Source: Nocardioides turkmenicus
GTDB lineage: Bacteria > Actinomycetota > Actinomycetes > Propionibacteriales > Nocardioidaceae
Reading direction: 5' to 3'
Length of the DNA stretch: 64,000 nucleotides
Assembly (NCBI RefSeq): GCF_011045035.1
Contig: NZ_JAALAA010000001.1
Coordinates: 372,001-436,000 of the forward strand
The notes below the pieces were generated by a model that was given only the letters and a program-made list of their open reading frames with translations, ran no database searches and was not told the DNA's origin. Made by a program: the position numbers and the translations under genes. Positions 8,477 through 19,504 of this stretch are shown here, piece after piece (the first letter of the stretch is position 1; each line of letters starts with the position of its first letter).

Positions 8477-8604
8477 ATAGTTATGTCAACCTCGCCGTTC
8501 TCAGAACAGTAGGCAGACGTACGTCCTCAAACTGGCGCGACACGCGGGCACAGATCAGTTGTGCCGATCCGTTGCCGTCCGGTAGGGAAGATCTCCGCTC
8601 CGGA

Positions 8605-9522
8605 TCAGTCGACGCTCTTGCTGGTGACGGGCTGGCCGGGCACGGAGACGTCGTAGCGGGCCACGTCGGGCTCCGCCTTCATCAGCGCCACCAGCACGTC
8701 GGCCTTGGTGTCGGACTGGGCACTGCTCCCCCACACCACACGCTTGTCGCTGCGCAGCTCCAGCGAGATCGAGTCGACCGTGGTGACCTCGACGTAGTCG
8801 ACCCGCTTGGCCAGGTCGGCCGGGAGCGCCGAGGCCACCGCGGCGGCCTCGCGGAGCGCATCGGAGTTGGTGCCGGTCACGGTGTTCACCTTCGGCAGGC
8901 CGGCCGGCGCCTTCTTGTAGTCCCAGAAGACGGTGCCGGTCTCGTCCAGTGCCCGGAGCCTGCCACCGATCGACACGACCGCGACCGGCGTACGTTCGGT
9001 GACGTCGATGCGGATCTTGTCGGGCCACTCGCGCGAGACGTTGACCGAGCGCACCATCGGCAGGCCGTTGAGCACCCGCACCTGCACGGCCTCGAGGTCG
9101 GCGGTGGCCAGCGGCTCGCCGACCGGAGCCGCCGCGAACTCGGCGACCGCCTTGGCGCTGGTCATCTTCATGGTGCCGTGCACCGAGGTGCCCTTGACCT
9201 GCAGCCAGGTGGAGAAGTAGACGGCCCAGATCCCGCCGAGCAGGAGGGCGATGACCAGCGTGCCGACGATGAGGTAGCGCCAGGCGAGCCAGCGCCGTCG
9301 CCACTGGCGGCGGGCGAAGGCCTTGCGGCTCTTCAGGGTCGCGGCGTCGACCGCCGGCCGCTCGGGCTCCTGCTCCCCGGTCGGCTCGTCGCCCGCCTCG
9401 TCGGTCGCCTCGGCTCCGGCTTCCGCCTCCACCGAGTCGAGGTCCAGCTCACGCTCCCCGGACGCCGACTGGGCGATCTCCAGGGCCTGGGCGATCTCGG
9501 TGTCCGACCCCTTCTCCCCCAT
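8605..9522 (-). CDS. ftsQ: Cell division protein FtsQ
   Basis: A bitopic divisome protein linking early and late division proteins. An acidic cytoplasmic tail of about 100 residues precedes one membrane helix (YLIVGTLVIALLLGGIWAVY). The extracytoplasmic POTRA domain follows (VKGTSVHGTMKMTSAKAV) and then the FtsQ beta domain. GGGAGG lies 5 nt before the ATG at 9522. The gene is 17 nt after murC, as in mycobacteria. Confidence 0.95.
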   Translation of the reverse strand: MGEKGSDTEIAQALEIAQSASGERELDLDSVEAEAGAEATDEAGDEPTGEQEPERPAVDAATLKSRKAFARRQWRRRWLAWRYLIVGTLVIALLLGGIWAVYFSTWLQVKGTSVHGTMKMTSAKAVAEFAAAPVGEPLATADLEAVQVRVLNGLPMVRSVNVSREWPDKIRIDVTERTPVAVVSIGGRLRALDETGTVFWDYKKAPAGLPKVNTVTGTNSDALREAAAVASALPADLAKRVDYVEVTTVDSISLELRSDKRVVWGSSAQSDTKADVLVALMKAEPDVARYDVSVPGQPVTSKSVD

Positions 9523-9539
9523 GCTCGCCTCCCCCAGCG

Positions 9540-10954
<1,415 letters not shown>

Positions 10955-10958
<4 letters not shown>

Positions 10959-12034
10959 GACCTACCTCCTCCTGCGACGACCTCGAAGATCATCCGCGCC
11001 AGCCGCTCGTCCGCGTCGCGCGGGACCAGGTCGCTGGCCGCCTTCGACATCGCCTCGAGCCGGGCGCGGTCGGTGACGATCGGGGGTACGTTGCCGGCGA
11101 CCCAGCCGGCGTTCATCTCGGCGTCGGGGACCAGCACCGCGCCACCGGCCTCGACGACCGCCCGCGCGTTGAGCGACTGCTCGCCGTTGCCGATCGGGAG
11201 GGGTACGTAGACCGCCGGGACACCCACCGCGCTCGCCTCGATCACCGAGTTGGCGCCGGAGCGGCAGATCATCAGGTCGGCCGCGGCGAGCGCGAGGTCC
11301 ATCCGGTCGACGTAGTTGAGCACGTGGTAGCCGGGGCCGGGCGAGGCGAGCTCGTTCTTCGGGCCGATCACGTGGAGCACCTGGATGCCGTTGCTGGCCA
11401 GCGTCCGGTAGGCGCCGGAGACCGCCTCGTTGATGGTGCGGGCGCCCTGCGAGCCGCCGGTGACCACGACGGTCGGGCGGTGCTGGTCGAGCCCGAAGAA
11501 GCTGCGGGCCTCGGCGCGCAGCGCCCAGCGGTCCAGCGTCGAGATCATCCGGCGGATCGGCAGGCCGATGTATTCGGCCTTCGGCAGCTTGGTGTCGGGG
11601 AAGCTGACCGCCACCCGGTCGGCGACCCGGGCACCCGCCTTGTTGGCGAGCCCGGGCATCGCGTTGCCCTCGTGCACGACGATCGGGATGCGACGCCGCT
11701 TCGCGGCGAGATAGGCCGGCATCGAGACGTACCCGCCGTAGCCGACGACCACGTCGGGACGGACCCGGTCGAGCACCTCGTACGTCGCGTCGACAGCGCC
11801 CTTGAGGTTGGCCGGCACCTTCAGCAGGTCGCTGCTGAGCTGACGCGGCATCGGCACCGGCGGGATCAGCTCGAGCGGGTATCCCGCGGCGGGGACCACC
11901 TGGTTCTCCAGGCCGCGAGGCGTGCCGAGGCAGGTCACCTCCACGCTGGGGTCGAGACGGCGCAGGGCGTCAGCCGTGGCGAGCAGAGGGGATGTGTGTC
12001 CAGCGGTGCCACCGCCGGCGAGGAGGGCCTTCAT
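10955..12034 (-). CDS. murG: UDP-GlcNAc:lipid I N-acetylglucosaminyltransferase
   Basis: Makes lipid II on the inner membrane face. The 359 residues start LLAGGGTAGHTSPLLATADAL, the GT28 glycine-rich loop. They contain GYGGYVSMP, HEGNAMPGLANK and VTGGSQGARTINE, then the nucleotide-sugar site RSGANSVIEASAVGVPAVYVP. No clear ribosome site is seen; it lies 13 nt after the ftsW stop. Confidence 0.97.
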
Positions 12035-12047
12035 GATGCGTCAGAAC

Positions 12048-13340
12048 TTATCGGTTGCGTTGAGCGGACCGGTAGGCGGCTGCCTGGCGTGCCCGATCCT
12101 TTGCCAAGGCTTTACGCTGCTTCAGCGCCGCGGCCGCCGCCGGTTCGCGGCGGGCGAAGCCGATCACGACACCGAGCGCGACCATCGACGGGATCAGCGC
12201 CGAGCCGCCGTAGGAGACCAGCGGCAGCGGGATGCCGATGACCGGCAGCAGGGCGAGCACCATGCCGACGTTGATGATCATCTGGCCGAGCAGCCAGACC
12301 AGGACACCGAAGCTGAAGTAGCGGACGAACGGCCGGTCGGTCTGGCGCGCGACCTTGACCAGCGCGAAGGCGAGGGTCAGGAAGAGACCGACGACCAGGA
12401 GCGTGCCGACCAGGCCCAGCTCCTCACCCAGCACCGCGAAGATGTAGTCGGTGTGGGCCTCGGGCAGGTCGCCCCACTTCTGCTGGGACGCGCCGATCCC
12501 CTGCCCCAGCACGCCGCCCGAGCTGAGCGCGTAGAGACCGTGGGAAGGCTGCCAGCCCTGTCCGTGGTAGTCCTTGAACGGGTCGGCGAAGCTGGTCAGC
12601 CGGGCGAGCCGCTCGGTGTCGGTGCTGATCAGGAAGAGCACCGAGACGCCGATGATCGAGATCGCCATCCCGAAGAGCTTGCCCGGTGCGCCGACGACCC
12701 ACAGCATCCCGAGCACGATCGCGAAGAAGACCAGCGCGGTGCCGAGGTCCCGGCCGGCGAGGACGAGCCCGGTGGCCAGCGCGATGCCGGGCAGGACCGG
12801 CATCAGCACCTCGTGGAGACTGTCGAGCCGGCGCTCCTTGAGCGCATAGACGTGGGCCGCCCACAGCACGATCGCCAGCTTGGCGATCTCGGACGGCTGG
12901 ATCTTGACCGGACCGGCGCCGATCCAGTTCTGCTGCCCGTTGACGTCGTGACCCAGGAAGATGGTGAGGAAGAGCAGCACGCAGGCGACGACGTATCCCG
13001 GCCAGGCCAGGCGTCGCAGGTGCTTCGGCTTGATCCTGGAGGCGATGAACGCGCACGGGATGCCGATGATCACCCAGAGCACCTGCCGCCCGACGATCGC
13101 GTAGGAGTTGCCCATCTGGGTGTAGGCCCACACGCTCGAGGCGCTCAGCACCATGATCAGCCCGATGGTCAGCAGCAGCGCCGTGCTGGTGAGCAGCAGG
13201 TAGTAGGCGGCCAGCGGCCGGTTCAGCGCGACCCGCAGCGCATGGAACCACGCCTTGAGGTAGCCGAGCACCGTCTTCGGGTACGCCTTGGCCTGCTCGG
13301 CCGAGCCGGAACCGGTCTGGTCGGGGCTGGTGGTCGTCAC
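12048..13340 (-). CDS. ftsW: SEDS peptidoglycan polymerase FtsW
   Basis: A ten-helix membrane glycosyltransferase of the septum, working with FtsI. The 430 residues contain the family signatures GHDVNGQQNWIGAGPVKIQP, GRDLGTA, and the C-terminal LLPVIGIPLPLVSYGGSAL. The start is the GTG at 13340 with GGGAGG 7 nt upstream. The frame stays open back to 14021, but that stretch is out-of-frame murD. Gap to murD is 107 nt. Confidence 0.96.
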   Translation of the reverse strand: MTTTSPDQTGSGSAEQAKAYPKTVLGYLKAWFHALRVALNRPLAAYYLLLTSTALLLTIGLIMVLSASSVWAYTQMGNSYAIVGRQVLWVIIGIPCAFIASRIKPKHLRRLAWPGYVVACVLLFLTIFLGHDVNGQQNWIGAGPVKIQPSEIAKLAIVLWAAHVYALKERRLDSLHEVLMPVLPGIALATGLVLAGRDLGTALVFFAIVLGMLWVVGAPGKLFGMAISIIGVSVLFLISTDTERLARLTSFADPFKDYHGQGWQPSHGLYALSSGGVLGQGIGASQQKWGDLPEAHTDYIFAVLGEELGLVGTLLVVGLFLTLAFALVKVARQTDRPFVRYFSFGVLVWLLGQMIINVGMVLALLPVIGIPLPLVSYGGSALIPSMVALGVVIGFARREPAAAAALKQRKALAKDRARQAAAYRSAQRNR

Positions 13341-13447
13341 GGGCCTACCTCCCAGTTCCCGCTCCAGTACGTCCGTTACATTCTCGCCGCCGTCTCGGCG
13401 CTCGGGGCGCATCTGCCTCCGCGTGTCGGCTCCCCGCCCGCGGCGGG

Positions 13448-14896
13448 TCAGACGGTGCGGCGTACGGCGTCGGCGAAGGCGTCGCCGCGCGCCTTGTAGT
13501 CGCGGAACTGGTCCTGGCTGGCGCAGCCGGGGGCCAGGAGCACGGTGTCGCCGGGCTTGGCCAGGGCGGCGGCGATCTCGACGGCCTCGGCGAGAGCGGC
13601 CTCGCCGTCGGGCTCGTCGAGCTGGACGACCTCGATGCCACCGGCATGGGCGGCGAGGGCGGAGGCGATCACGTCCCTGTCCTGGCCGATCAGGATGACG
13701 GCGCGCAGCCGGTCGTGGATGGAGGCGACCAGGTCCTCGAACCGAGCGCCCTTGGCCAGGCCGCCGGCGATCCAGACCACCGGGTCGTAGGCCTGCAGCG
13801 AGGCCTGCGCGGCGTGCGGGTTGGTGGCCTTGGAGTCGTCGACCCAGGTGACGCCGCCGACCTCGGCGACGACCTCGATGCGGTGGCCGTCGGGGCGGAA
13901 CGACTTCAGGCCGTCGCGTACGGCTGCCTGGGAGACGCCGTGGGCCCGAGCGAGCGCGGCGGCGGCGAGCGCGTTCTGGACGTAGTGGGGCGCGGAGGAG
14001 GCCAGGTCGGAGATCTGGCACAGCTCCGCGGCGGAGGTCTGGCGCTCCTCGATGAAGGCCCGGTCGACCAGGATGTCCTCGACGACGCCGACCTGGCCGA
14101 CGGCCGGGGTGCCGAGCGTGAACCCGATGGCGCGGGCGCCCTCGACCACGTCGGCCTCCTCGACCAGGTGCATGGTGGCCTCGTCGGCGACGTTGTAGAC
14201 GCAGGCCCGCTCGACGCCCTCGTAGACGCGGCCCTTGTCGGCGGCGTACTCCTTCATCGAGGGGTACCAGTCGAGGTGGTCCTCGGCGATGTTGAGGACG
14301 ACGGCGGCCTCGGCGGCCATCGACGAGGTGTAGTGGAGCTGGAAGGAGGAGAGCTCGACGGCGAAGACGTCGTAGGGCTCGGGGTCCATCACGGCCTCGA
14401 CGATCGGCAGGCCGACGTTGCCGACGGCGACGGACCGCAGCCCGGCCGTACGCAGGATGTTGTCGAGCATCTGCACGGTCGTGGTCTTGCCGTTGGTGCC
14501 GGTGACCGCCAGCCAGGGGGCGGCGTTGTCGGGGTCGCGCAGCCGCCAGGCGAGCTCGACCTCTCCCCAGATCGGGATGCCGCGCTCGCGCGCCTGGGCG
14601 AGCAGCGGCGCGGTCGGGCGCCAGCCGGGCGAGGTGACCACGACGTCGACGTCGTCGGGCAGCACGTGGGTGGCGCCCTCGCCGAGGCGTACGTCGGCAC
14701 CCAGGATGCCGAGGAGCTTGGCCTTCTCCTGGCGCTCCTCGTCACCCGGGGACTCGTCCAGGGCGATCACGGAGGCACCCAGGTGGGTGAGGTTGTCGGC
14801 GGCCGCGAAGCCGGAGACGCCGAAGCCGGCGACGACCGCCCGCACGCCCTCCCAGGAGTCGTTGCGGCCGAGCTTGTCGAGGTTCTCGAGGTCCAT
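13448..14896 (-). CDS. murD: UDP-MurNAc-L-Ala--D-glutamate ligase
   Basis: Adds D-Glu to the stem peptide. The 482-residue ligase shows VVAGFGVSGFAAADNL at the N-terminus, the P-loop VTGTNGKTTTVQML, ELSSFQLHYTSS, NIAEDHLDWYPSMKEYAADK and VDDSKATNPHAAQASL. The ATG at 14896 overlaps the mraY stop as TGATG. The frame is open far upstream, but this is inside mraY. Confidence 0.97.
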   Translation of the reverse strand: MDLENLDKLGRNDSWEGVRAVVAGFGVSGFAAADNLTHLGASVIALDESPGDEERQEKAKLLGILGADVRLGEGATHVLPDDVDVVVTSPGWRPTAPLLAQARERGIPIWGEVELAWRLRDPDNAAPWLAVTGTNGKTTTVQMLDNILRTAGLRSVAVGNVGLPIVEAVMDPEPYDVFAVELSSFQLHYTSSMAAEAAVVLNIAEDHLDWYPSMKEYAADKGRVYEGVERACVYNVADEATMHLVEEADVVEGARAIGFTLGTPAVGQVGVVEDILVDRAFIEERQTSAAELCQISDLASSAPHYVQNALAAAALARAHGVSQAAVRDGLKSFRPDGHRIEVVAEVGGVTWVDDSKATNPHAAQASLQAYDPVVWIAGGLAKGARFEDLVASIHDRLRAVILIGQDRDVIASALAAHAGGIEVVQLDEPDGEAALAEAVEIAAALAKPGDTVLLAPGCASQDQFRDYKARGDAFADAVRRTV

Positions 14897-16014
14897 CAGA
14901 TGGTCGCCACCCATTCGGCGTAGAAGATTCCCAGACCGGCCGCGACGCAGAGGCCGGTGATGATCCAGAACCGGATCACCACGGTCACCTGTTCCCAGCC
15001 GAGCATCTCGAAGTGGTGATGGATCGGGGTCATCCGGAAGATGCGCTTCGGGGTGCCGGTCACCTTGCGGGTGATCTTGAACCAGCCCGTCTGCAGGATC
15101 ACGGAAACCGTCTCGGTGACGAAGAGGCCGCCGAGGATGATCAGCAGGAACTCGGTGTGGGACAGGATCGCGAAGCCGGCCAGCACGGAGCCGAGCGCGA
15201 GCGAGCCGGTGTCGCCCATGAAGATCTTCGCGGGGCTCGCGTTCCACCACAGGAAACCGATGCACGCGCCGCTGATCGCGGCGCCGAGGATCGCCATGTC
15301 GAGCGGGTCGCGCACCTCGTAGCAGGTGCCGATCTCCACGCTCGGGCGGCCGCAGCGCTGGTTGTTCTGCCAGATCGAGATGATCGTGTAGGCCGCGAAG
15401 ACGATCGCCGAGGACGCCGCCAGCAGGCCGTCGAGGCCGTCGGTGAGGTTGGTGGCGTTGGACGTGCCGGTGACCATGATCCAGAAGATGCCCAGCAGCA
15501 GGGCGCCGCCGAGCCAGTAGAGGACACCGTCGCCGCCGAGGAAGTGGGGCCCGAAGTCTCGGATGAAGGAGAGCTGGTCGGCCGCGGGCGTGATGCCGTC
15601 GTCGTTGGCCAGGCCGGGGTGGATCGCCACCGCGCCGAAACCGACCGCGACCAGCGTCTGCCCGACCATCTTGGACCACGCGCGCAGACCGAGGTTGCGC
15701 TGCATGAAGACCTTGATGAAGTCGTCGACGAAGCCGACCGCGGCCATGCCCACCAGCAGGAAGAGCAGCAGGTAGGCGGTCGCGCTCGGGGCGTCGCCGG
15801 TCAGCAGCTTGGCCGCGAAGTAGCCCACCACGACCGAGATCACGATGGCGACGCCACCCATGGTCGGCGTGCCGCGCTTGGTGCGGTGGGTGGTCGGCCC
15901 GTCCTCCCGGATCTCCTGGCCGTAGCCCAACTTCGTGAACTGTACGATCGCAAATCGGGTGCCGAGCAGCGAGAACAGAAGCGCAATCGCTCCGCTCAGC
16001 AAGATCGCTCTCAT
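14896..16014 (-). CDS. mraY: Phospho-MurNAc-pentapeptide transferase
   Basis: Integral membrane enzyme that makes lipid I from UDP-MurNAc-pentapeptide and undecaprenyl phosphate. The 372 residues (about ten helices) include THRTKRGTPTMGGVAI, the catalytic GFVDDFIKV, GTSNATNLTDGLDGL, NASPAKIFMGDTGSLALG and PIHHHFEMLGW. The ATG at 16014 starts MRAILLSGAIAL; the longer open frame has no homology. Upstream, in place of murF, is only a 138-base gap with a strong hairpin. Confidence 0.97.
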   Translation of the reverse strand: MRAILLSGAIALLFSLLGTRFAIVQFTKLGYGQEIREDGPTTHRTKRGTPTMGGVAIVISVVVGYFAAKLLTGDAPSATAYLLLFLLVGMAAVGFVDDFIKVFMQRNLGLRAWSKMVGQTLVAVGFGAVAIHPGLANDDGITPAADQLSFIRDFGPHFLGGDGVLYWLGGALLLGIFWIMVTGTSNATNLTDGLDGLLAASSAIVFAAYTIISIWQNNQRCGRPSVEIGTCYEVRDPLDMAILGAAISGACIGFLWWNASPAKIFMGDTGSLALGSVLAGFAILSHTEFLLIILGGLFVTETVSVILQTGWFKITRKVTGTPKRIFRMTPIHHHFEMLGWEQVTVVIRFWIITGLCVAAGLGIFYAEWVATI

Positions 16015-16061
16015 GTCAGCCGGGTGCCTTCCTTGCCATGCCGTTCCATGTCCTTGCCCCC

Positions 16062-16092
16062 GGGCCGGTGTGCATAGCGAAGACACCGGCCC
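16062..16092 (-). terminator. Strong hairpin between murE and mraY
   Basis: GGGCCGGTGT pairs perfectly with ACACCGGCCC around an 11-nt loop, 60 nt past the murE stop. It looks like a terminator without a T run. It occupies the spot where murF normally lies, so mraY may begin a new transcript. Confidence 0.6.
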
Positions 16093-16152
16093 CGGGCATT
16101 CTTCCCTACGGCTTCGCCGGCTCTGCGGCACCCCGCCGTATCGGCCCGTCGA

Positions 16153-17691
16153 TCAGTGTGAGGACAGCGCCTCACGGACGACCTCGCGGTCGTCGAACGG
16201 GTGGGTCACACCGTTGATCTCCTGGCCCGTCTCATGCCCCTTACCTGCGACGACGACGATATCGCCCGGCTCGGCGAGACCGATCGCACGCTCGATCGCA
16301 GCCCGCCGGTCGCCGATCTCCTCGACGCTCGCGGACCCGCCGGTGGTGCCCTCCAGCACCTGCCGCCGGATGCTCGCCGGGTCCTCGGTGCGGGGGTTGT
16401 CGTCGGTGACGATCACGTGGTCGGCCAGACGGGCGCTGATCTCCCCCATGATCGGCCGCTTGCCGGTGTCACGGTCTCCCCCGGCCCCGATCACCACGAT
16501 CAGCCGGGACTCGGTCAGCGGGCGGAGGGTGCCGAGCGCGGCCTCGACCGCGTCCGGCTTGTGCGCGTAGTCGACCACGACGGTGAACGGCTGGCCCTCG
16601 TCGATCCGCTCGAGGCGCCCCGGGACGCCGGACCCCTTGGCGAGGGCGGTGGCGACGCTGCGTACGACATCGTCGCTCTGGTACGCATGGTGGATGCTCG
16701 CCAGAGCCGCGAGGGTGTTGCTGACGTTGTAGTCCCCGGCCAGCGGGCTGGCGGCGGGGAACGACAGGCCGTCGGGGCCGTGGACGGTGAAGGTGGACCC
16801 GTCGGGGCGCAGGTCGACGTCGGTGGCGCGCCAGTCGGCGGTGTCGTCGTGGAGGGCGTAGGTGAGGATCGGGATGGTCGCCTCGGCGGCGAGCCGGCGG
16901 CCGTGCTCGTCGTCGATGTTGACGATGCCCAGCTTCGCCCGCTCCGGGGTGAACAGATCGGCCTTGGCGGCGTAGTAGTCCTCGACCGTCTCGTGGAAGT
17001 CGAGGTGGTCACGGCCCAGGTTGAGAAACACGGCGACGTCGAAGACGACCCCGTCGACGCGGCCCATCACCAGGGCGTGGGAGGAGACCTCCATCGCGCA
17101 CGCCTCGGTGCCCTCCTCCACCATCCGGGCGAAGAGGCCGTGCAGGTCGGGCGCCTCCGGCGTGGTCAGCGGCGTCTTCACGTCGTGACCGCCGATTCGG
17201 GTGCCGACGGTGCCGATCACCCCGGCGCGGTGGCCGGCGTCGAGCAGCGCGCTCTCGGCGAGCCGCGTGGTCGTGGTCTTGCCCTGGGTGCCGGTCACCC
17301 CGATCAGCTTCAGCCTGCCCGACGGGTTGCCGTAGACGCGGGCCGAGAGGGCGCCGAGCACCGTGCGCGGCTGCTCCACGAGCAGCGTCGGCACCTCGCC
17401 GAGGCCCTGGGACTCCAGCACCCCGGCGCCAGCCGCGTCGGTCAGCACCGCCACCGCGCCGGCCTCGATCGCACCGGCCGCGTACGTGGCGCCGTGCGCG
17501 CGGCTGCCGGGGAGTGCGGCGTAGAGGTCACCGGGCAGCACTCGTTGGGAGCTCAGCGTGACCCCCGTGACGCGTGCCTCGCCACGGACGTCCAGGCCGA
17601 GCTCATCGGCCAGGTCGGCCAGCGTCACCGGCTCGGTCACTCGGGGGCGGGTCGGGCTCTTCGGGTCCGCCGTCTCGTACGCACTGCTCAC
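16153..17691 (-). CDS. murE: UDP-MurNAc-tripeptide synthetase (diaminopimelate-adding)
   Basis: Adds the third stem residue. The 512-residue product has SSQRVLPGDLYAALPGSRAHG, the P-loop GVTGTQGKTTTTRL, the EVSSHALVMGRV motif and DYAHKPDAVEAAL. The DDNPR motif (about residue 430) marks diaminopimelate rather than lysine as the substrate. It is one MurE of normal length, not a MurE-MurF fusion. It lies 69 nt after the exporter gene rather than next to ftsI. Confidence 0.96.
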   Translation of the reverse strand: MSSAYETADPKSPTRPRVTEPVTLADLADELGLDVRGEARVTGVTLSSQRVLPGDLYAALPGSRAHGATYAAGAIEAGAVAVLTDAAGAGVLESQGLGEVPTLLVEQPRTVLGALSARVYGNPSGRLKLIGVTGTQGKTTTTRLAESALLDAGHRAGVIGTVGTRIGGHDVKTPLTTPEAPDLHGLFARMVEEGTEACAMEVSSHALVMGRVDGVVFDVAVFLNLGRDHLDFHETVEDYYAAKADLFTPERAKLGIVNIDDEHGRRLAAEATIPILTYALHDDTADWRATDVDLRPDGSTFTVHGPDGLSFPAASPLAGDYNVSNTLAALASIHHAYQSDDVVRSVATALAKGSGVPGRLERIDEGQPFTVVVDYAHKPDAVEAALGTLRPLTESRLIVVIGAGGDRDTGKRPIMGEISARLADHVIVTDDNPRTEDPASIRRQVLEGTTGGSASVEEIGDRRAAIERAIGLAEPGDIVVVAGKGHETGQEINGVTHPFDDREVVREALSSH

Positions 17692-17760
17692 CAGGCGAAG
17701 GTTATCCGCCCGGCGGGACGAGGTCCCGCCGGGCCGACCTCAGGCGTGGCGCAGCGAGCC

Positions 17761-19008
17761 TCAGCCGGCGGGCTGCAGCGACGGCGCGGCGGTCTCGGCG
17801 GTCTCGGCGGTCTCGGCAGGCTCAGGGCGCTCGGCGGCCGTGATCAGCCGGTGGCCGCTGGCCAGGACGGGGATCGCGACCAGGAACGCCGCGGCGCCGA
17901 CGTAGAAGGCCACCGACTGCTCGGTCGCCTCCGCGATCTTCCCGGCGGCGAACGGGGCGAGGCCACCGCCGATGAAGCGTACGAACCCGTAGGCCGAGGA
18001 CGCGATCGGCCGCTCCACCGGCGAGACCAGCATGACCGCCTGGGTGGTCAGGGTGTTGTTGAGCCCGACGAAGATGCCCGACAGGATCACGGCCACGATC
18101 ACCACCGTCGGTGAGGAGACGCCCAGGCCGATGACGGCGAGCAGGATGCCGAGGCCGAGCAGGTTGACGTAGAGGGTCGCGGCGGTGCCGAAGCGGCGCT
18201 GCGCCCACGGCGCGCCCCACACGGCGAAGACGGCGACCAGGATGCCCCAGGCGAAGAAGACCCAGCCGAGCTGGAGCGGGTCGTGGAGACCCATCGGGTA
18301 GGGCGCGTAGCCGAGCAGGGTGAAGAAGCCCCAGTTGTAGAGCAGCGCCATGATGCCCATGGTCAGCAGCCCGCGGTGGCGCAGCGCGGCCAGCGGGGCC
18401 ACCAGCGAGACCTTCTTCTCCGGCTTCGGCGTCGGCGGCAGGAAGACCAGCGTCGCGACAAGCGCGATCGCCATCAGCGCGGAGACACCGAAGAACGGGC
18501 CGCGCCAGGAGATGCCGCCGAGCACGCCACCGAGGAGCGGGCCGACCGCGATCCCGAGGCCCAGCGCGGTCTCGTACAGGATGATCGCACCCGCGAACCC
18601 ACCCGTCGCCGAGCCGACGATCACCGCCAGGCTCGTGGAAATGAACAGCGCGTTGCCCAGTCCCCAGCCGGCCCGGAAGCCGACGATGCCGTCCACGCCG
18701 TCGACCGTGCCGGCCAGCCCGGCGAACACCACGATCAGCACCAGACCGAGGATCAGGGTCCACTTCGCGCCGATCCGGCTGGAGACCCAGCCGACCCCGA
18801 GCATCGCCACCGCGGTCACGACCAGGTAGCTGGTGAACAGCAGCGACACCTGCGCGGGCGTCGCCTCCAGCTCCTCGGCGAGCACCGGCAGGATCGGGTC
18901 GACGAGCCCGATGCCCATGAACGACACCACGCACGCGAACGCGACCGCCCACACGGCGCGAGGTTGCTTGAACGGACTTGCGACAGCTGCCCCAGAGTGG
19001 GAGCCCAT
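17761..19008 (-). CDS. MFS multidrug-type exporter
   Basis: A 415-residue major facilitator with about 12 helices. It resembles drug/proton antiporters: FMGIGLVDPILPVLAEEL at helix 1, GWVSSRIGAKWTLILG as the loop 2-3 signature, and a LYETALGLGIAVGPLLGG antiporter motif C in helix 5. The C-terminal tail has a 9-bp triplicate coding AET repeats. It is paired with the MarR gene 58 nt upstream on the same strand, the usual layout for a MarR-controlled pump. It interrupts the dcw cluster. Confidence 0.88.
   Translation of the reverse strand: MGSHSGAAVASPFKQPRAVWAVAFACVVSFMGIGLVDPILPVLAEELEATPAQVSLLFTSYLVVTAVAMLGVGWVSSRIGAKWTLILGLVLIVVFAGLAGTVDGVDGIVGFRAGWGLGNALFISTSLAVIVGSATGGFAGAIILYETALGLGIAVGPLLGGVLGGISWRGPFFGVSALMAIALVATLVFLPPTPKPEKKVSLVAPLAALRHRGLLTMGIMALLYNWGFFTLLGYAPYPMGLHDPLQLGWVFFAWGILVAVFAVWGAPWAQRRFGTAATLYVNLLGLGILLAVIGLGVSSPTVVIVAVILSGIFVGLNNTLTTQAVMLVSPVERPIASSAYGFVRFIGGGLAPFAAGKIAEATEQSVAFYVGAAAFLVAIPVLASGHRLITAAERPEPAETAETAETAAPSLQPAG
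17791..17817. repeat. Three tandem copies of a 9-bp unit (GGTCTCGGC)
   Basis: Three perfect copies and one decayed copy lie in the 3' end of the exporter gene and encode Ala-Glu-Thr repeats in the cytoplasmic tail. Copy number could vary between strains without breaking the frame. Confidence 0.7.
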
Positions 19009-19066
19009 ACTTCTTGCCTCTTCTCAGACGTTTGTTTCTCGTACGCGTCACCGGCAGGCCGGCGTG

Positions 19067-19504
19067 TCAGGAATCGAGCACGGCGTCGACCAGCCGGCCC
19101 AGCGCGGGCAGCGCGGCCGCGATCGCGGCACGGTCCTCGGCGGAGACCCTGGCCAGCGCGGCGTCGAGCACCCGGGCCCGCTGGCCGCGCCTGGTCTCGA
19201 GGACCTCTCGCCCGGCAGCGGTGATCTCGAGCAGGACCGCTCTACGGTCTGCGTCGTCGGCGACGCGGGCGACCAGCGCTTGCTGGGTGAGCCGGTTGAC
19301 CAGCTGCGTCATCGCAGGCTGGCTGACCCCGGCGATCCTGGCGAGGTCGGTGACCCGCTGCGCTCCCGTCCGGGCCAGTACGCCGAGCACCGTCGCCGCG
19401 GTCGGCGAGATGTCTCCCGCCGTCGACACCTCACGCACCAGTCGCACCACCTTCTCGAGGGCGAGCGACAGGTCACGGCCGGAGGCTGGCGACGTACTCA
19501 CCAC
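19067..19504 (-). CDS. MarR-family transcriptional regulator
   Basis: A 145-residue winged-helix repressor. The DNA-recognition part is ARIAGVSQPAMTQLVNRLTQQALVARVADDADRRAVLLEIT, with the family's DxRR wing. Two adjacent GTG codons (19504 and 19501) are possible starts. A 32-bp palindrome begins on the start codon, so the protein very likely represses its own gene and the exporter. It is not related to the cell-wall genes on either side. Confidence 0.9.
   Translation of the reverse strand: MVSTSPASGRDLSLALEKVVRLVREVSTAGDISPTAATVLGVLARTGAQRVTDLARIAGVSQPAMTQLVNRLTQQALVARVADDADRRAVLLEITAAGREVLETRRGQRARVLDAALARVSAEDRAAIAAALPALGRLVDAVLDS

Noticed and set aside
7085..8512. 475-codon plus-strand open frame opposite ftsZ
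   Set aside because: Pure shadow of FtsZ with no independent start signal or motif.
12048..14021. A 657-residue FtsW with a long N-terminal extension
   Set aside because: The extra 227 codons are out-of-frame murD. A GTG with a good ribosome site at 13340 gives a normal FtsW.
13448..15679. A 743-residue MurD with an N-terminal fusion
   Set aside because: The upstream part lies inside mraY in another frame; TGATG coupling fixes the start at 14896.
16153..17691. Possibility that murE contains a fused murF
   Set aside because: The protein is 512 residues with a single P-loop and a single DDNPR motif, which is one ligase only.
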